From assembly GCF_003597125.1 (NCBI RefSeq), contig NZ_QYYA01000001.1, forward strand, positions 868,001 to 932,000: a stretch of DNA of 64,000 nucleotides. The letters run 5' to 3'. The notes under the pieces were generated by a model. The model made no database searches. It had not been told where the DNA came from and saw only the letters and a list, made by a program, of their open reading frames with translations. The translations under genes and the position numbers were made by a program. Positions 17,221 to 26,579 of this stretch are shown here, one piece after another. The DNA is from Alcanivorax profundi (GTDB lineage Bacteria; Pseudomonadota; Gammaproteobacteria; Pseudomonadales; Alcanivoracaceae). Position 1 is the stretch's first letter; the number at the start of each line of letters is the position of its first letter.

Positions 17221-18063
17221 TTAGCTTTCGCGGCGGTTCATGAAGGCCAGGCGTTCCAGCAGCTGCACATCAGACTCGTTCTTCAGCAAGGCACCGTACA
17301 GCGGCGGAATGGCACTCTTGGTGTCGCGGTTACGCAGGATGTCTTCCGGGATATCGTCGGCCATCAACAGTTTGAGCCAGTCGATCAGCTCACTGGTTGA
17401 AGGCTTCTTCTTCAGGCCCGGCACCTTGCGCAGATCGAAGAAGATCTCCAGTGCCTCGCTGACCAGGGTCTTTTTGATTTCCGGGAAATGCACATCCACG
17501 ATGGCCTGCATGGTTTGGGCATCGGGGAAGTTGATGTAGTGGAAGAAGCAGCGGCGCAGGAAGGCGTCGGGCAGCTCTTTCTCATTGTTGGAGGTGATGA
17601 TCACGATCGGGCGCTGTTTGGCACTGATAGTCTCGCCGGTTTCGTAAACGAAGAACTCCATGCGATCCAGTTCTTGCAACAGATCGTTGGGGAACTCGAT
17701 GTCGGCCTTGTCGATTTCATCAATCAGCAGTACCACCTGACCCTCATGGGTAAAGGCTTCCCACAGCTTGCCTTTCTTGAGGTAGTTGGAAACGTCCTCT
17801 ACGCCTTCAGCACCCAACTGAGAGTCCCGCAGACGGGAGACCGCGTCGTATTCGTAGAGCCCTTGCTGAGCCTTGGTGGTGGACTTCACATTCCAGGACA
17901 GCAGCGGCAGCCCCAGTGACGCCGCAACCTGCTCGGCCAGCAGGGTTTTACCGGTGCCGGGCTCGCCCTTGATCAGCAGGGGGCGCTTCAGCGCGATGGC
18001 AGCATTTACCGCCATTTTCAGGTCATCTGTCGCGACATATTGATCAGTACCCTGAAACTGCAT
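17221..18063 (-). CDS. MoxR-family AAA+ ATPase
   Basis: A 280-residue AAA+ ATPase. It has Walker A GEPGTGKT (33-40), Walker B LLIDEIDKAD, sensor-1 IITSNNEKELPDAFLRRC, and a C-terminal lid ending RLAFMNRRES. I chose the ATG at 18063 (GGAG upstream); the longer frame would overlap the divergent rsmE start. Partner of the VWA protein immediately downstream. Such pairs remodel or mature specific protein complexes; no client gene is evident nearby. Confidence 0.92.
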   Translation of the reverse strand: MQFQGTDQYVATDDLKMAVNAAIALKRPLLIKGEPGTGKTLLAEQVAASLGLPLLSWNVKSTTKAQQGLYEYDAVSRLRDSQLGAEGVEDVSNYLKKGKLWEAFTHEGQVVLLIDEIDKADIEFPNDLLQELDRMEFFVYETGETISAKQRPIVIITSNNEKELPDAFLRRCFFHYINFPDAQTMQAIVDVHFPEIKKTLVSEALEIFFDLRKVPGLKKKPSTSELIDWLKLLMADDIPEDILRNRDTKSAIPPLYGALLKNESDVQLLERLAFMNRRES

Positions 18064-18187
18064 GCTTTTCTCCACAAATACGGTTGTTCTGACAGGCGCA
18101 CACTCTACCAACCCGGCTTCCCGCGTCATAGTGCCGCAAAAGCCAATAAAACAGTGATTTGCGTCAACGCTGTGCGATAATCGCGGC

Positions 18188-18904
18188 ATGAATTTGCTGC
18201 TATTACACCCCGAGCAGGCCCTGTCCGAAGGGCTGTGGCGCTTGAGCGATCGTCAGGCCCGCCACGTCTGTGGGGTATTGAAGTTGTCAGTGGGCGACAC
18301 CTTGCGTACCGGGATCCTCAATGGAGGCACCGGGAAGGCAAAAATAGAATCCATTAAAAACAATGGTGTAGAGGTCTTTTTTAACCCTGACTCTGAAGCT
18401 GCAGATCCCCTCCCCCTCAACCTTCTTCTGGCACTCCCCCGCCCCAAGATGCTCAAACGCATCCTGATTGATGCCACCAGCCTCGGCATTAAACGCATTG
18501 TGTTGATCAACAGCTGGAAGGTGGACAAGAGCTATTGGCAGACCCCGAATCTGAAAGCCGAAGTGTTACAGGAAAAAATGCTGCTGGGACTGGAGCAGGC
18601 CCGGGATACGCACATGCCGGAGTTGACCCTGGCCCCCCGCTTCAAGCCCTTTGTTGAAGACGCGCTGGATGGTTGGGCGGGTGACAGTCGTCGGCTTATC
18701 GCCCACCCGGGTGACTTTCCGGCCATGCCGTCCGATCTGACAGACGCTGTGACGCTGGCGATTGGACCCGAAGGCGGCTGGACAGACTATGAAGTCGAAA
18801 TGCTGCGCGACAAGGGGTTTGCCTGCCACAGTTTTGGTGAACGTATTTTGAGAGTGGAAACCGCCCTGCCAGCCCTGGTCGGCCGAGTAATACGACTTCC
18901 GTAG
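18188..18904 (+). CDS. rsmE: 16S rRNA m3U1498 methyltransferase
   Basis: A 238-residue SPOUT-class methyltransferase that N3-methylates U1498 of 16S rRNA. It has an N-terminal PUA-like domain (1-70) and a C-terminal trefoil-knot domain with the SAM-binding blocks IGPEGGWTDYEVE and LGERILRVETALPAL (here FGERILRVETALPAL). It is divergent from the MoxR gene. Length and motifs are standard; housekeeping. Confidence 0.95.
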   Translation: MNLLLLHPEQALSEGLWRLSDRQARHVCGVLKLSVGDTLRTGILNGGTGKAKIESIKNNGVEVFFNPDSEAADPLPLNLLLALPRPKMLKRILIDATSLGIKRIVLINSWKVDKSYWQTPNLKAEVLQEKMLLGLEQARDTHMPELTLAPRFKPFVEDALDGWAGDSRRLIAHPGDFPAMPSDLTDAVTLAIGPEGGWTDYEVEMLRDKGFACHSFGERILRVETALPALVGRVIRLP

Positions 18905-18919
18905 CCTTTCAAAACAAAG

Positions 18920-18940
18920 GGGCTGACGATCAGCCCCCGC
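18920..18940 (+). terminator. Hairpin after rsmE
   Basis: GGGGCTGA and TCAGCCCC form an 8-bp stem with a tiny loop between the convergent rsmE and rluB genes. There is no T-run, so termination strength is uncertain. Confidence 0.5.
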
Positions 18941-18975
18941 TGCGCTCTGCCAGAACAGAGCAACATCCCTGACGA

Positions 18976-19824
18976 TTAACGGCGATAGGGGCCTCGACGG
19001 CCCTTTCTTGGAGGCTGGTTGCCATTGCGCTGATGGCGCAGGCGAGCACGACCATACAGACCCGTATACTTCTTGCCCTTAAGTTCGACCTTGTCGATCA
19101 GACTCTTGATCTGGGCCTCGTCCAGATCCATCCATCGGCCTTGTCGCAGTTGGGGTGGCAAGCGCAGATCACCAAAACGTACCCGCATCAGACGGGCCAC
19201 TTCGAGATCCTGTGACTGGAACAGGCGGCGTACTTCGCGATATTTACCGCCGACCAGAGTGACTTTATACCAATGGTTGGCGCCTTCTTCTGCCCCACCG
19301 GCATCGTCAATGCTTTCGAACTTGGATACGCCATCTTCCAGCAGCACACCATCCAGCATCGCCTGGCGTTTTTCCGCGGTGAGATCACCTCGAACCCGCA
19401 CGGCATATTCGCGCACGAAACCATTGGAGGGGTGCATCAGACGGTGGGCCAGCTCGCCGTCGGTGGTGAACAGCAGCAAGCCGGTGGTGTTGAGATCCAG
19501 ACGCCCAACTTGCACCCAGCGCAAGCCATTAAGGCGCGGCAGGTTGTCAAACACCGTGGCACGACCTTCCGGGTCGTTGCGTGAACAGACCTCTCCCGCG
19601 GGCTTGTGATACATGATCACACGTTGAACGATGTCTTCCTCGGCCTTCACTTTAATAATCCTGCCATCCACACGTAAGGTGTCTTCGGGTCCCACCCGGT
19701 CTCCCAGGGTGGCGACATTGCCGTTCACGGACACCCGACCAGCTTCGATCCAGGTTTCCAGTTCACGGCGGGAGCCCAGCCCTGCACGGGCCAGGACTTT
19801 CTGTAGCTTTTCCGTTTCAGTCAT
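18976..19824 (-). CDS. rluB: 23S rRNA pseudouridine synthase B
   Basis: A 282-residue RsuA-family pseudouridine synthase. It has an N-terminal S4 RNA-binding domain (KLQKVLARAGLGSRRELE, residues 6-60). The catalytic domain follows with the aspartate motif GRLDLNTTGLLLF (about 108-120) and KYREVRRLF near 190. A basic Arg/Gly-rich tail ends the protein. This fits RluB (U2605 of 23S rRNA) better than RsuA. It overlaps scpB by 8 bp, an arrangement common in gammaproteobacteria (scpA-scpB-rluB). Confidence 0.94.
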   Translation of the reverse strand: MTETEKLQKVLARAGLGSRRELETWIEAGRVSVNGNVATLGDRVGPEDTLRVDGRIIKVKAEEDIVQRVIMYHKPAGEVCSRNDPEGRATVFDNLPRLNGLRWVQVGRLDLNTTGLLLFTTDGELAHRLMHPSNGFVREYAVRVRGDLTAEKRQAMLDGVLLEDGVSKFESIDDAGGAEEGANHWYKVTLVGGKYREVRRLFQSQDLEVARLMRVRFGDLRLPPQLRQGRWMDLDEAQIKSLIDKVELKGKKYTGLYGRARLRHQRNGNQPPRKGRRGPYRR

Positions 19825-20719
19825 GACGGTTCTGGCTGTCCTCTATACGGTCTTCAGTACTTGCTTTGTCAGCCTCGCTCTCGGCAAGTACCGCGCGGCT
19901 TTCAGCCTGCTCGTCATCGTCGTCAGCTTGCTCGTTGGCCGGCTTGCGACGGAATTCCTGCTCAAAGCTGCTGAGCACGGCATCGACATTGTCCATGCTC
20001 ATCAGCGACTCTTCATCAATATCCGGTTCCTGCTCCAGACCCGGGAAGCTTTCCTGGTCACTGGGCAGGCGGTGTTCACGTTCTTCATCCAGCAAACCGC
20101 GGCCATCTTCGCCGGCTGGCGCTTCATCGTCATCACCAGGCGATGCATTGACCGGCGGAACATCGGTGAGTTCCAGTTCTTCGTTGACCTTGTCCAGGTC
20201 ACGAATCTCGGACAACGGCGGCAAGTCTTCGAGGCTTTTCAGGTCAAAATAATCCAGAAACTGCCGTGTGGTGGCGAACATGGCCGGACGTCCCGGCACA
20301 TCCCGGTGGCCCACTACCCTGACCCAGTTTCGCTCCAGCAGGCTCTTGACGATATGGGAGCTTACCGAAACACCACGAATTTCCTCGATTTCACCACGTG
20401 TAATCGGTTGCCGATAGGCAATCAGGGCCAGTGTCTCAAGAATGGCCCGGCTATAACGAGGGGGTTTTTCCTGCCACAGACGACTGACCCAGGGGCCCAG
20501 CTCCGGACGCGCCTGAAAACGAAACCCGGACGCCACTTCGCGCAGGTAAATGCCGCGCGCTTCGTAATCCTCACTGATGGACTCGATAAGCTTGGCCAGC
20601 TCTTGCTTGCTGGGCCGGTCTTCTTCATCGAAAAGGCTCAGCATGCCATCACGGTCCAGCGGCCCTTCGGCGACCAGTATCGCCGCTTCCAGTATTCTTT
20701 TTATCTGTTCAGCGTCCAC
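19817..20719 (-). CDS. scpB: Segregation and condensation protein B
   Basis: A 300-residue ScpB, the winged-helix partner of the Smc-ScpA complex in chromosome condensation. Two winged-helix domains are visible in residues 1-175 (ILEAAILVAEGPL, YSRAILETLALIAYRQPITRGEIEEIRG). An acidic Asp/Glu-rich tail (180-300) is longer than in many ScpB proteins. It starts at a GTG with GAGGGG upstream, two bases after the scpA stop. Confidence 0.93.
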   Translation of the reverse strand: MDAEQIKRILEAAILVAEGPLDRDGMLSLFDEEDRPSKQELAKLIESISEDYEARGIYLREVASGFRFQARPELGPWVSRLWQEKPPRYSRAILETLALIAYRQPITRGEIEEIRGVSVSSHIVKSLLERNWVRVVGHRDVPGRPAMFATTRQFLDYFDLKSLEDLPPLSEIRDLDKVNEELELTDVPPVNASPGDDDEAPAGEDGRGLLDEEREHRLPSDQESFPGLEQEPDIDEESLMSMDNVDAVLSSFEQEFRRKPANEQADDDDEQAESRAVLAESEADKASTEDRIEDSQNRHD

Positions 20720-20721
20720 GC

Positions 20722-21654
20722 TTACCCCTCGGTTCCATCATGGGCGTCGTCATCAAAACCGGGCTCATCATCGATTTCCAGTTGAGCCAGCACTTCCGAT
20801 TCTTCCATTACCAGAGTTTTGGCCTTGACATGAATCGGGGCAAACGATTCTGTTTGCACCAGCTCGATCAGCGAGCCTTTGACCAATTCCAGGATGGCAA
20901 GAAAGCTCACCACCACCCCAAGGCGCCCCTCTTCGGGGTTGAACAACTCGATAAAGGGAACAAATTCGCGCCCCTTGAGCTTGTCGAGAACATTGGCCAT
21001 GCGTTCACGGGTAGACAGTTTCTCCCGGGACACCTGGTGGCTCTCGAACATGTCTGCCCGGTGCATCACTTCTTTTAACGCCAGCAGGAGCTCACGCATA
21101 TCCACATCGGGCTGGGCCTTTTCCCGGGAGTATTCCGGCCGTTTGGCCTGGGCCGGGAACACGTCACGCTCCAGGCGGGGCAGCTCGTCGATATCTTCTG
21201 CGGCTTTCTTGAAACGTTCGTATTCCTGCAGACGGCGAATCAGCTCTGCACGAGGGTCCTCGCCCTCTTCCTCTTCGTCGTCCTTGTAGCGTGGCAGCAG
21301 CATGCGGGATTTGATCTCGCCCAGCATGGCGGCCATGACCAGATATTCCGCGGCCAATTCGAAATTCATGGCCTTCATCAACTCCACGTACTCCATGTAC
21401 TGGGCGGTGATGGTGGCCACCGGGATATCGAGAATATCCAGGTTCTGGCGCTTGATCAGATACAACAGCAGATCCAGGGGACCTTCGAAGGCCTCCAGGA
21501 ACACCTCCAGCGCATCCGGCGGGATGTAAAGATCGTCCGGTAGCTTGGTGATGGCCTTGCCGTACACCAGCCCGAAGGGCATTTCCGCCTGCTGGGCGTG
21601 CTGCCCTGCAGGTGGTGCCTGGTCGGTGACGGTTGGCTCTACGGTTTCTGACAT
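20722..21654 (-). CDS. scpA: Segregation and condensation protein A
   Basis: A 310-residue ScpA kleisin that bridges Smc heads. Its conserved N-terminal block is FEGPLDLLLYLIKRQNLDILDIPVATIT (about 55-82), with the LAAEYLVMAAMLGEIKSRMLLP helix and a C-terminal winged helix. An N-terminal ~45-residue extension precedes the conserved domain. I chose the ATG at 21654, because upstream extension would overlap trpS. Operon trpS-scpA-scpB-rluB. Confidence 0.94.
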   Translation of the reverse strand: MSETVEPTVTDQAPPAGQHAQQAEMPFGLVYGKAITKLPDDLYIPPDALEVFLEAFEGPLDLLLYLIKRQNLDILDIPVATITAQYMEYVELMKAMNFELAAEYLVMAAMLGEIKSRMLLPRYKDDEEEEGEDPRAELIRRLQEYERFKKAAEDIDELPRLERDVFPAQAKRPEYSREKAQPDVDMRELLLALKEVMHRADMFESHQVSREKLSTRERMANVLDKLKGREFVPFIELFNPEEGRLGVVVSFLAILELVKGSLIELVQTESFAPIHVKAKTLVMEESEVLAQLEIDDEPGFDDDAHDGTEG

Positions 21655-21667
21655 GTCCCTGTCTGCC

Positions 21668-22882
21668 TTAACGGTAGTTGAGGCCCATCGCGGCGCGCAC
21701 TTCTTCCAGTGTCGCACGGGCCGCCTCGCGGGCCTCTTCACAGCCTTCGGCGACGATGGTGCGTACCAGGTCAGGGTTTCGAAGGTGCTCCTCGGCACGC
21801 TTGCGAATCGGCTCCAACTCTTCCTGAACGGCTTCGATAATGGGCTTTTTGCAGTCCAGACAGCCGATGCCTGCACTGGTGCAGCCTTCACGTACCCACT
21901 GACGGGTGGTGTCGTCAGAGTACACCATATGGAATTGCCATACCGGACAGTTGTCCGGATCACCCGCGTCGGTACGTCGCACACGGGCGGGGTCGGTGGG
22001 CATCCGGCGAATCTTGTTTTCTACGTCCGCAGGCTCTTCACGCATGCTGATGAAGTTGCCGTAGGACTTGGACATTTTTTGACCATCCAGCCCCGGCATC
22101 TTCGAGGCGGGCGTCAGCAGGGCCTGAGGTTCCGGCAGGATAACCTTGCCCCCCCCTTCCAGGTCGCCCATCAGACGTTCTTTGTCGCCCAGGGTAATGT
22201 TCTGCTGGTTGTCGACCAGAGCACGGGCGGTTTCCAGTGCCGCTTCGTCGCCTTTTTCCTGGTACTGGCGACGGTGATTCAGGTAAATCTTGGATTGTTT
22301 CTTGCCCATCTTCTTGATGGCAGCCTCAACCGCCTCTTCGAAGCCTGGTTCGCGGCCATAAAGGTGGTTAAAACGACGGGCGACTTCACGCGTCAGCTCA
22401 ACGTGGGCGACCTGATCTGCACCCACCGGTACCTGGCCGGCACGGTAAGCCAGAATATCGGCAGACTGCAGCAGCGGGTAGCCGAGGAACCCATAGGTGC
22501 TCAGGTCTTTTTCACGCAGTTTTTCCTGCTGGTCTTTATAGGTCGGCACCCTTTCCAACCAGGATAACGGGGTCATCATCGACAGAAGAAGGTGTAGCTC
22601 GGCGTGTTCCGGCACCTGGCTCTGGATAAAAAGGGTGGCAGAACCCGGGTTGACGCCCGACGCAAGCCAGTCGATAACCAGATCCCAGACGTGTTGCTCG
22701 ATTTTTTGAGGGTTCTCGTACTCTGTGGTCAGGCCGTGCCAGTCAGCAACGAAGAAAAAACATTCAAACTCATGCTGAAGGCGCGCCCAGTTTTTCAGCA
22801 CGCCATGGTAATGCCCCAGATGCAGACGGCCAGTGGCGCGCATGCCGGAAACAACTCGCTGGGAGGGAACCACGGAACTCAA
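21668..22882 (-). CDS. trpS: Tryptophanyl-tRNA synthetase
   Basis: A 404-residue class I aminoacyl-tRNA synthetase with the HIGH-like motif HLGHYHG (21-27) and GQKMSKSYGN. It is the longer (~400 aa) TrpS type with an insertion after the catalytic core. I favour a TTG start at 22882, since AAGGAG lies 6 bp upstream; an in-frame TTG at 22915 without a clear ribosome site would add 11 residues. First gene of the scpA-scpB-rluB operon. Confidence 0.94.
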   Translation of the reverse strand: MSSVVPSQRVVSGMRATGRLHLGHYHGVLKNWARLQHEFECFFFVADWHGLTTEYENPQKIEQHVWDLVIDWLASGVNPGSATLFIQSQVPEHAELHLLLSMMTPLSWLERVPTYKDQQEKLREKDLSTYGFLGYPLLQSADILAYRAGQVPVGADQVAHVELTREVARRFNHLYGREPGFEEAVEAAIKKMGKKQSKIYLNHRRQYQEKGDEAALETARALVDNQQNITLGDKERLMGDLEGGGKVILPEPQALLTPASKMPGLDGQKMSKSYGNFISMREEPADVENKIRRMPTDPARVRRTDAGDPDNCPVWQFHMVYSDDTTRQWVREGCTSAGIGCLDCKKPIIEAVQEELEPIRKRAEEHLRNPDLVRTIVAEGCEEAREAARATLEEVRAAMGLNYR

Positions 22883-23008
22883 AATCGACTCCTTATGCCC
22901 GTTCTTGGGTGTCAAAGGGGAAAGCCCGCGATTATACGGTGAAGCGAGTCTTCAGGGACAGGGAAAAGCGCCCTGAACACGCCTCACTGTGCAAAATACA
23001 GGCAGGAA

Positions 23009-23632
23009 TCAGTAGATGCTGTCCACCGGGCCTGCGCCCTCGCGGATGACTTTGGGCCCATCACCGTCCACCAGCGAAATAACGGTGGTTTCCTGTACCC
23101 CACAGAAGCCCCCGTCGATGACCAAATCCACTTTGCCCTGCAGGAAATCACGCACATCCTGAGGGTCAGTTAACGGGAACTCGTCGTTGGGCAAATGGCA
23201 GGTAGAGGTCATGATCGGCTGGCCATGTTCTGCCAACAGGGCCTGGCAGATGGCATGGTCCGGCACACGAATACCGATGGTCCGTTTCTTGGCATCCATC
23301 AAACGACGAGGCACCTCTGTGGTGCCGTTGAGGATGAAGGTGTAGGGGCCGGGAGTATGCGCCTTGAGCAGGCGATAATCCGGGTTTTCAACCTTGGCAT
23401 AGATAGCCAGCACTGAAAGATCCTGACACAACAGGGAAAACTGGTGCTTTTTGTCCAGCTGACGAAGCCGGATCAAGCGGTCCAGCGCGGCCTTTTCACC
23501 GATGCAGCAGCCTAACGCGTAGATCGTATCCGTCGGGTAAGCGATCAAGCCGCCGTCGCGGATCACCTCTACGGCCTGTCGAATAAGACGTGGCTGGGGA
23601 GTTTCAGGGTGAATGTAAAGTACGTCAGTCAT
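23009..23632 (-). CDS. yciO: YciO/Sua5-family threonylcarbamoyl-AMP synthase-like protein
   Basis: A 207-residue YrdC-domain protein (RQAVEVIRDGGLIAYPTDTIYALGC, then KKHQFSLLC and GPYTFILNGT). YciO is a paralogue of the tRNA t6A enzyme YrdC/TsaC; its substrate-binding groove is conserved, but its physiological role is less clear. The trpH neighbour matches the E. coli trpH-yciO order. The start is an ATG at 23632, with an operator-like palindrome 45-60 bp upstream. Confidence 0.9.
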   Translation of the reverse strand: MTDVLYIHPETPQPRLIRQAVEVIRDGGLIAYPTDTIYALGCCIGEKAALDRLIRLRQLDKKHQFSLLCQDLSVLAIYAKVENPDYRLLKAHTPGPYTFILNGTTEVPRRLMDAKKRTIGIRVPDHAICQALLAEHGQPIMTSTCHLPNDEFPLTDPQDVRDFLQGKVDLVIDGGFCGVQETTVISLVDGDGPKVIREGAGPVDSIY

Positions 23633-23676
23633 AATGTCGGGCGCGCTTGCGGTTAAGGATTAATATTCAGCTTTAG

Positions 23677-23692
23677 GTGTTATCGGTAACAC
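23677..23692. promoter_or_regulatory. Operator-like palindrome upstream of yciO
   Basis: GTGTTA-TCGG-TAACAC is a 16-bp inverted repeat with perfect 6-bp arms in the 92-bp gap between trpH and yciO. The shape resembles LacI/GntR-type operators; no regulator is encoded nearby. Confidence 0.35.
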
Positions 23693-23724
23693 ATTGAAAA
23701 TATTTGGCTTTGCTGTGCCATATA

Positions 23725-24615
23725 TCAACTGCTCAGGCGCCCTTCCCACACCGGCACCGCACCTGCAGGCACCTCGGGCAAACGCCCCAACGCCAGCCAT
23801 TTCTGCTCTGGCGAATGGAAATCTGAGCCGGCAGACACCTGCAAATCGAAGTATTGCCAACACTCGTTGAGCAGTTCTGTCTGTTGTCGGGTCAACCCGG
23901 GCATGGCCACTTCCAGCCCATCGCCACCCGCAGACTTGAATGCCGTCAGGAACTGACGCAACCGTTTACGGGTAAAGCCATAAGCCTGGGGATGCGCCAG
24001 CACGGCCAGCCCTCCGGCCGCATGGATGTCTGCAATCGCCTCCTCCATGGTACACCAGGGGGTCGCCACAAAGGCGGATTGCCCCTGTTTGAGAAAACGA
24101 TTGAAGGCGTGGCGACTGTTGCGTACACGGCCTGCCTGCTCCAGATAACGGGCAAACAAGGGGCGTCCCGGAGCATCCGTCCCCGCCAGCTCACAGGTCC
24201 GCTCATAGCTATTCGCCAGCCCGGCGGCCCGGTCAAGGCGGCGACCAATCTCGCGGGCACGGTTCACCCGCGCTGCCTGCTGGCTTGCCACCCGGTCGTT
24301 GAGCCGGGCATTGTCCGTATCCAGCCAAAGCCCAAGCACATGAAATTCCCGGCCGTCGTGACGTACCGAGAGCTCGATACCGTTAATCAGGGTGATCCCG
24401 CGACGAACCGCCGCGTCGTGTGCCTCCTCAAGCCCTGCCAGGGTATCGTGATCCGTCAGCGCCAGATGCGTCACGCCATAGTCCGCCGCACGGTCTACCA
24501 GGGCAGCCGGTGCCAGCGCACCGTCTGATGCCAGACTGTGACTGTGAAGATCATAACAACGGGCGGATGGATCCACGGGAACCTCAGGGTCAAAAACAGG
24601 TCGGTAAGTTACCAT
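23725..24615 (-). CDS. trpH: PHP-domain phosphoesterase (RNase AM / TrpH type)
   Basis: A 296-residue PHP-superfamily enzyme. Metal-binding motifs are DLHSHSLASDG (about 22-32), LTDHDTLAG, the NGIELSV glutamate, VLAHPQAYG and the C-terminal GSDFHSPEQ. The E. coli homologue (YciV/TrpH) is a 3',5'-nucleotide phosphatase and 5'-3' exoribonuclease acting on rRNA 5' ends. It is upstream of yciO, as in enterobacteria. Confidence 0.92.
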   Translation of the reverse strand: MVTYRPVFDPEVPVDPSARCYDLHSHSLASDGALAPAALVDRAADYGVTHLALTDHDTLAGLEEAHDAAVRRGITLINGIELSVRHDGREFHVLGLWLDTDNARLNDRVASQQAARVNRAREIGRRLDRAAGLANSYERTCELAGTDAPGRPLFARYLEQAGRVRNSRHAFNRFLKQGQSAFVATPWCTMEEAIADIHAAGGLAVLAHPQAYGFTRKRLRQFLTAFKSAGGDGLEVAMPGLTRQQTELLNECWQYFDLQVSAGSDFHSPEQKWLALGRLPEVPAGAVPVWEGRLSS

Positions 24616-24726
24616 ATTGCAGGGTGAATTACTGCGCTGATGCCGCTACCATCAGGCGCTACCGATCACCGCCTGCAATGCGTCATACGCAGCACGGCGT
24701 GACATGCCATACACACCCGGATCCCG

Positions 24727-25458
24727 ATGACAGACAATACGCCCCAGGAAAAACAGGCTTCTGCGGCCAGCCCCCGCAAGGAAAGCATGCTGGCCAACCT
24801 GCTGGTCAACATCATTATTCCCACTCTGATTCTCAGCAAGTTGTCCACTGACGACTATCTTGGCACCAAGTGGGCCATTGTGGTCGCCCTGGCCTTCCCA
24901 CTTGGATACGGGCTTCGCGACCTGCTCACCAGCCGCAAGATCAACTTCTACTCGGGGTTGGGCATTGTCAGCATCATGCTCACCGGGGGCATTGGCCTGC
25001 TTGAGCTGGATGCCAAGTACATGGCGATCAAGGAAGCCGCCATTCCCGGTCTGCTCGGGCTGGCCACCGTAGGCTCGCTGTACACCCGTTACCCGTTGGT
25101 GCGCACACTGGTATACAACGACACCCTTTTCGATCTGGAGAAGATCTCGGCGGGTCTGGCCTTCAAAAATACAGAGCAAGCGTTCGAGCGCACCCTGGTG
25201 GTCGCCTCATGGATGATTGCGGGCTCCTTCTTTGTCTCCTCGGTTCTCAATTACGTGCTGGCCATTAAGCTTCTGAAAAGCCCGCCCGGCACGGCAGCGT
25301 TTAACGAGGAGCTGGGCAAGATGACCGCGATGAGCTATCCGGTCATCGTGATTCCGTCGATGATCATCTTTGCCCTGGCGCTCTTTTATCTGCTCAGACG
25401 TCTCAGCAAACTCACCGGGCTGTCATTTGAAGAAATGATGGGCCAGAAGAACGGTTAA
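24727..25458 (+). CDS. VC0807-like integral membrane protein
   Basis: A 243-residue inner-membrane protein with six or so hydrophobic helices (about 23-42, 50-70, 78-97, 105-122, 160-182, 205-230). It lacks a signal peptide and ends with a short charged tail. It resembles the VC0807-family conserved membrane proteins, whose function is not known to me. It is followed after 16 bp by YciI and is divergent from trpH. Confidence 0.7.
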   Translation: MTDNTPQEKQASAASPRKESMLANLLVNIIIPTLILSKLSTDDYLGTKWAIVVALAFPLGYGLRDLLTSRKINFYSGLGIVSIMLTGGIGLLELDAKYMAIKEAAIPGLLGLATVGSLYTRYPLVRTLVYNDTLFDLEKISAGLAFKNTEQAFERTLVVASWMIAGSFFVSSVLNYVLAIKLLKSPPGTAAFNEELGKMTAMSYPVIVIPSMIIFALALFYLLRRLSKLTGLSFEEMMGQKNG

Positions 25459-25474
25459 CCGCAAAGGAAACACC

Positions 25475-25774
25475 ATGTTTTACGCCATTATCAGCGAAGA
25501 TGTCGCCAATTCCCTGCCGCTTCGCAAGCAGGCCAGAGAGGCCCATCTCGCTCGCCTGCAGACCCTGAAAGAACAGGGCCGGCTGCTTCTCGCCGGCCCC
25601 CACCCGGCTATCGACAGCGAAGAGCCAGGCGATTCCGGTTTTACCGGCTCACTGGTCGTTGCGGAGTTCGAATCCCTTGAAGCGGCGCAGCAATGGGCCG
25701 ATGCCGATCCCTACATCGACGCCGGGGTTTACGCTGGGGTGACGGTCAAGCCCTTTAAGAAAGTACTGCCCTAG
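25475..25774 (+). CDS. yciI: YciI-family protein
   Basis: A 99-residue small alpha/beta protein of the YciI family. It starts [10 protein letters not shown], has the conserved His in REAHLARLQ, and a C-terminal [10 protein letters not shown] strand. YciI proteins are compact ferredoxin-like-fold enzymes, some with dehydrochlorinase-like activity; the physiological substrate is unknown. AAGGA lies ahead of the ATG. Placed with the preceding membrane gene. Confidence 0.9.
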   Translation: MFYAIISEDVANSLPLRKQAREAHLARLQTLKEQGRLLLAGPHPAIDSEEPGDSGFTGSLVVAEFESLEAAQQWADADPYIDAGVYAGVTVKPFKKVLP

Positions 25775-25896
25775 CCCCCGGAATTATCGATTTTTTACAA
25801 AGATGCCACGGCCTGCGGCGCGATTTGTGATTATGGTAGCGCCGCACGCTGATGCAGTGTTCTAGACTGCGCGACTTGTATATTGAGGAGTGATTC

Positions 25897-26559
25897 ATGC
25901 TCGCACGAGTGATTGCCGTATTGGCACTGGTTATGGTCTGGGGAGGTGCTCACGCCTCGGCAGCCTGGGTCGATGACAGTATTTATGTGCCGATTCGCGC
26001 AGCTGCCAACCCCAGCGGACGCATTCTGCACCGGGGTATCAAAAGCGGCACCCGGATTGAGTTCATGGGCTTCGAAGGTGACTGGGCGAAAATCCGCTAT
26101 GGCGATATCGATGGTTATATCGGCAAGCAGTACCTCAGTCAGTCGCCGACAGCAGCGATTCAGTTGGAGCGGGCTCGCAACGAGAGCGAGCAAGCCAAAG
26201 CCGAGGCGGCAAAATTGCGCACCCAGCTGGCGGAGATCAAGGGAGAGCGCGATGCGCTGTCTGAACAAGCTGGCGAGCTCAAGCAGTCGCTGAATTCTCG
26301 TAGTGACGAACTGGAACAACTACAGGAAGTCGCCTCTGACCCCATCCGGCTGGATCAAGCCAATCGCCAATTGAATGAGGAGCTTAGCCTGTACCGCTCC
26401 GAACTGGATCAGCTGAAGGCGGAAAACGTGATGTTGCGTAACAACAACACCTCACAGATGTGGATGACTGGTTTTGGTATTGCTGTTATCAGCATGATCT
26501 TCGGGTTTTTGCTGCGGTCACGTGGCGGTCGACGCCCGAAAAGCGGTTGGGCCAACTAA
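25897..26559 (+). CDS. SH3-domain protein with coiled coil and C-terminal membrane anchor
   Basis: A 220-residue envelope protein. A signal peptide (1-22, ending ASA) precedes a bacterial SH3 domain (25-88). A long coiled coil (90-180) leads into one C-terminal transmembrane helix (about 190-210, MWMTGFGIAVISMIFGFLL) and a basic cytoplasmic tail. This is the TIGR04211/YgiM architecture: a periplasmic SH3 and coiled coil anchored in the inner membrane. The ATG has GAGGAG upstream. Confidence 0.9.
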   Translation: MLARVIAVLALVMVWGGAHASAAWVDDSIYVPIRAAANPSGRILHRGIKSGTRIEFMGFEGDWAKIRYGDIDGYIGKQYLSQSPTAAIQLERARNESEQAKAEAAKLRTQLAEIKGERDALSEQAGELKQSLNSRSDELEQLQEVASDPIRLDQANRQLNEELSLYRSELDQLKAENVMLRNNNTSQMWMTGFGIAVISMIFGFLLRSRGGRRPKSGWAN

Positions 26560-26579
26560 CCGCGACTCTTCACGGCAGG

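Noticed and set aside
25664-25675. GTTCGAATCC resembling a tRNA T-arm
   Set aside because: It lies inside yciI in frame, and no matching D-arm, anticodon or acceptor stems surround it.
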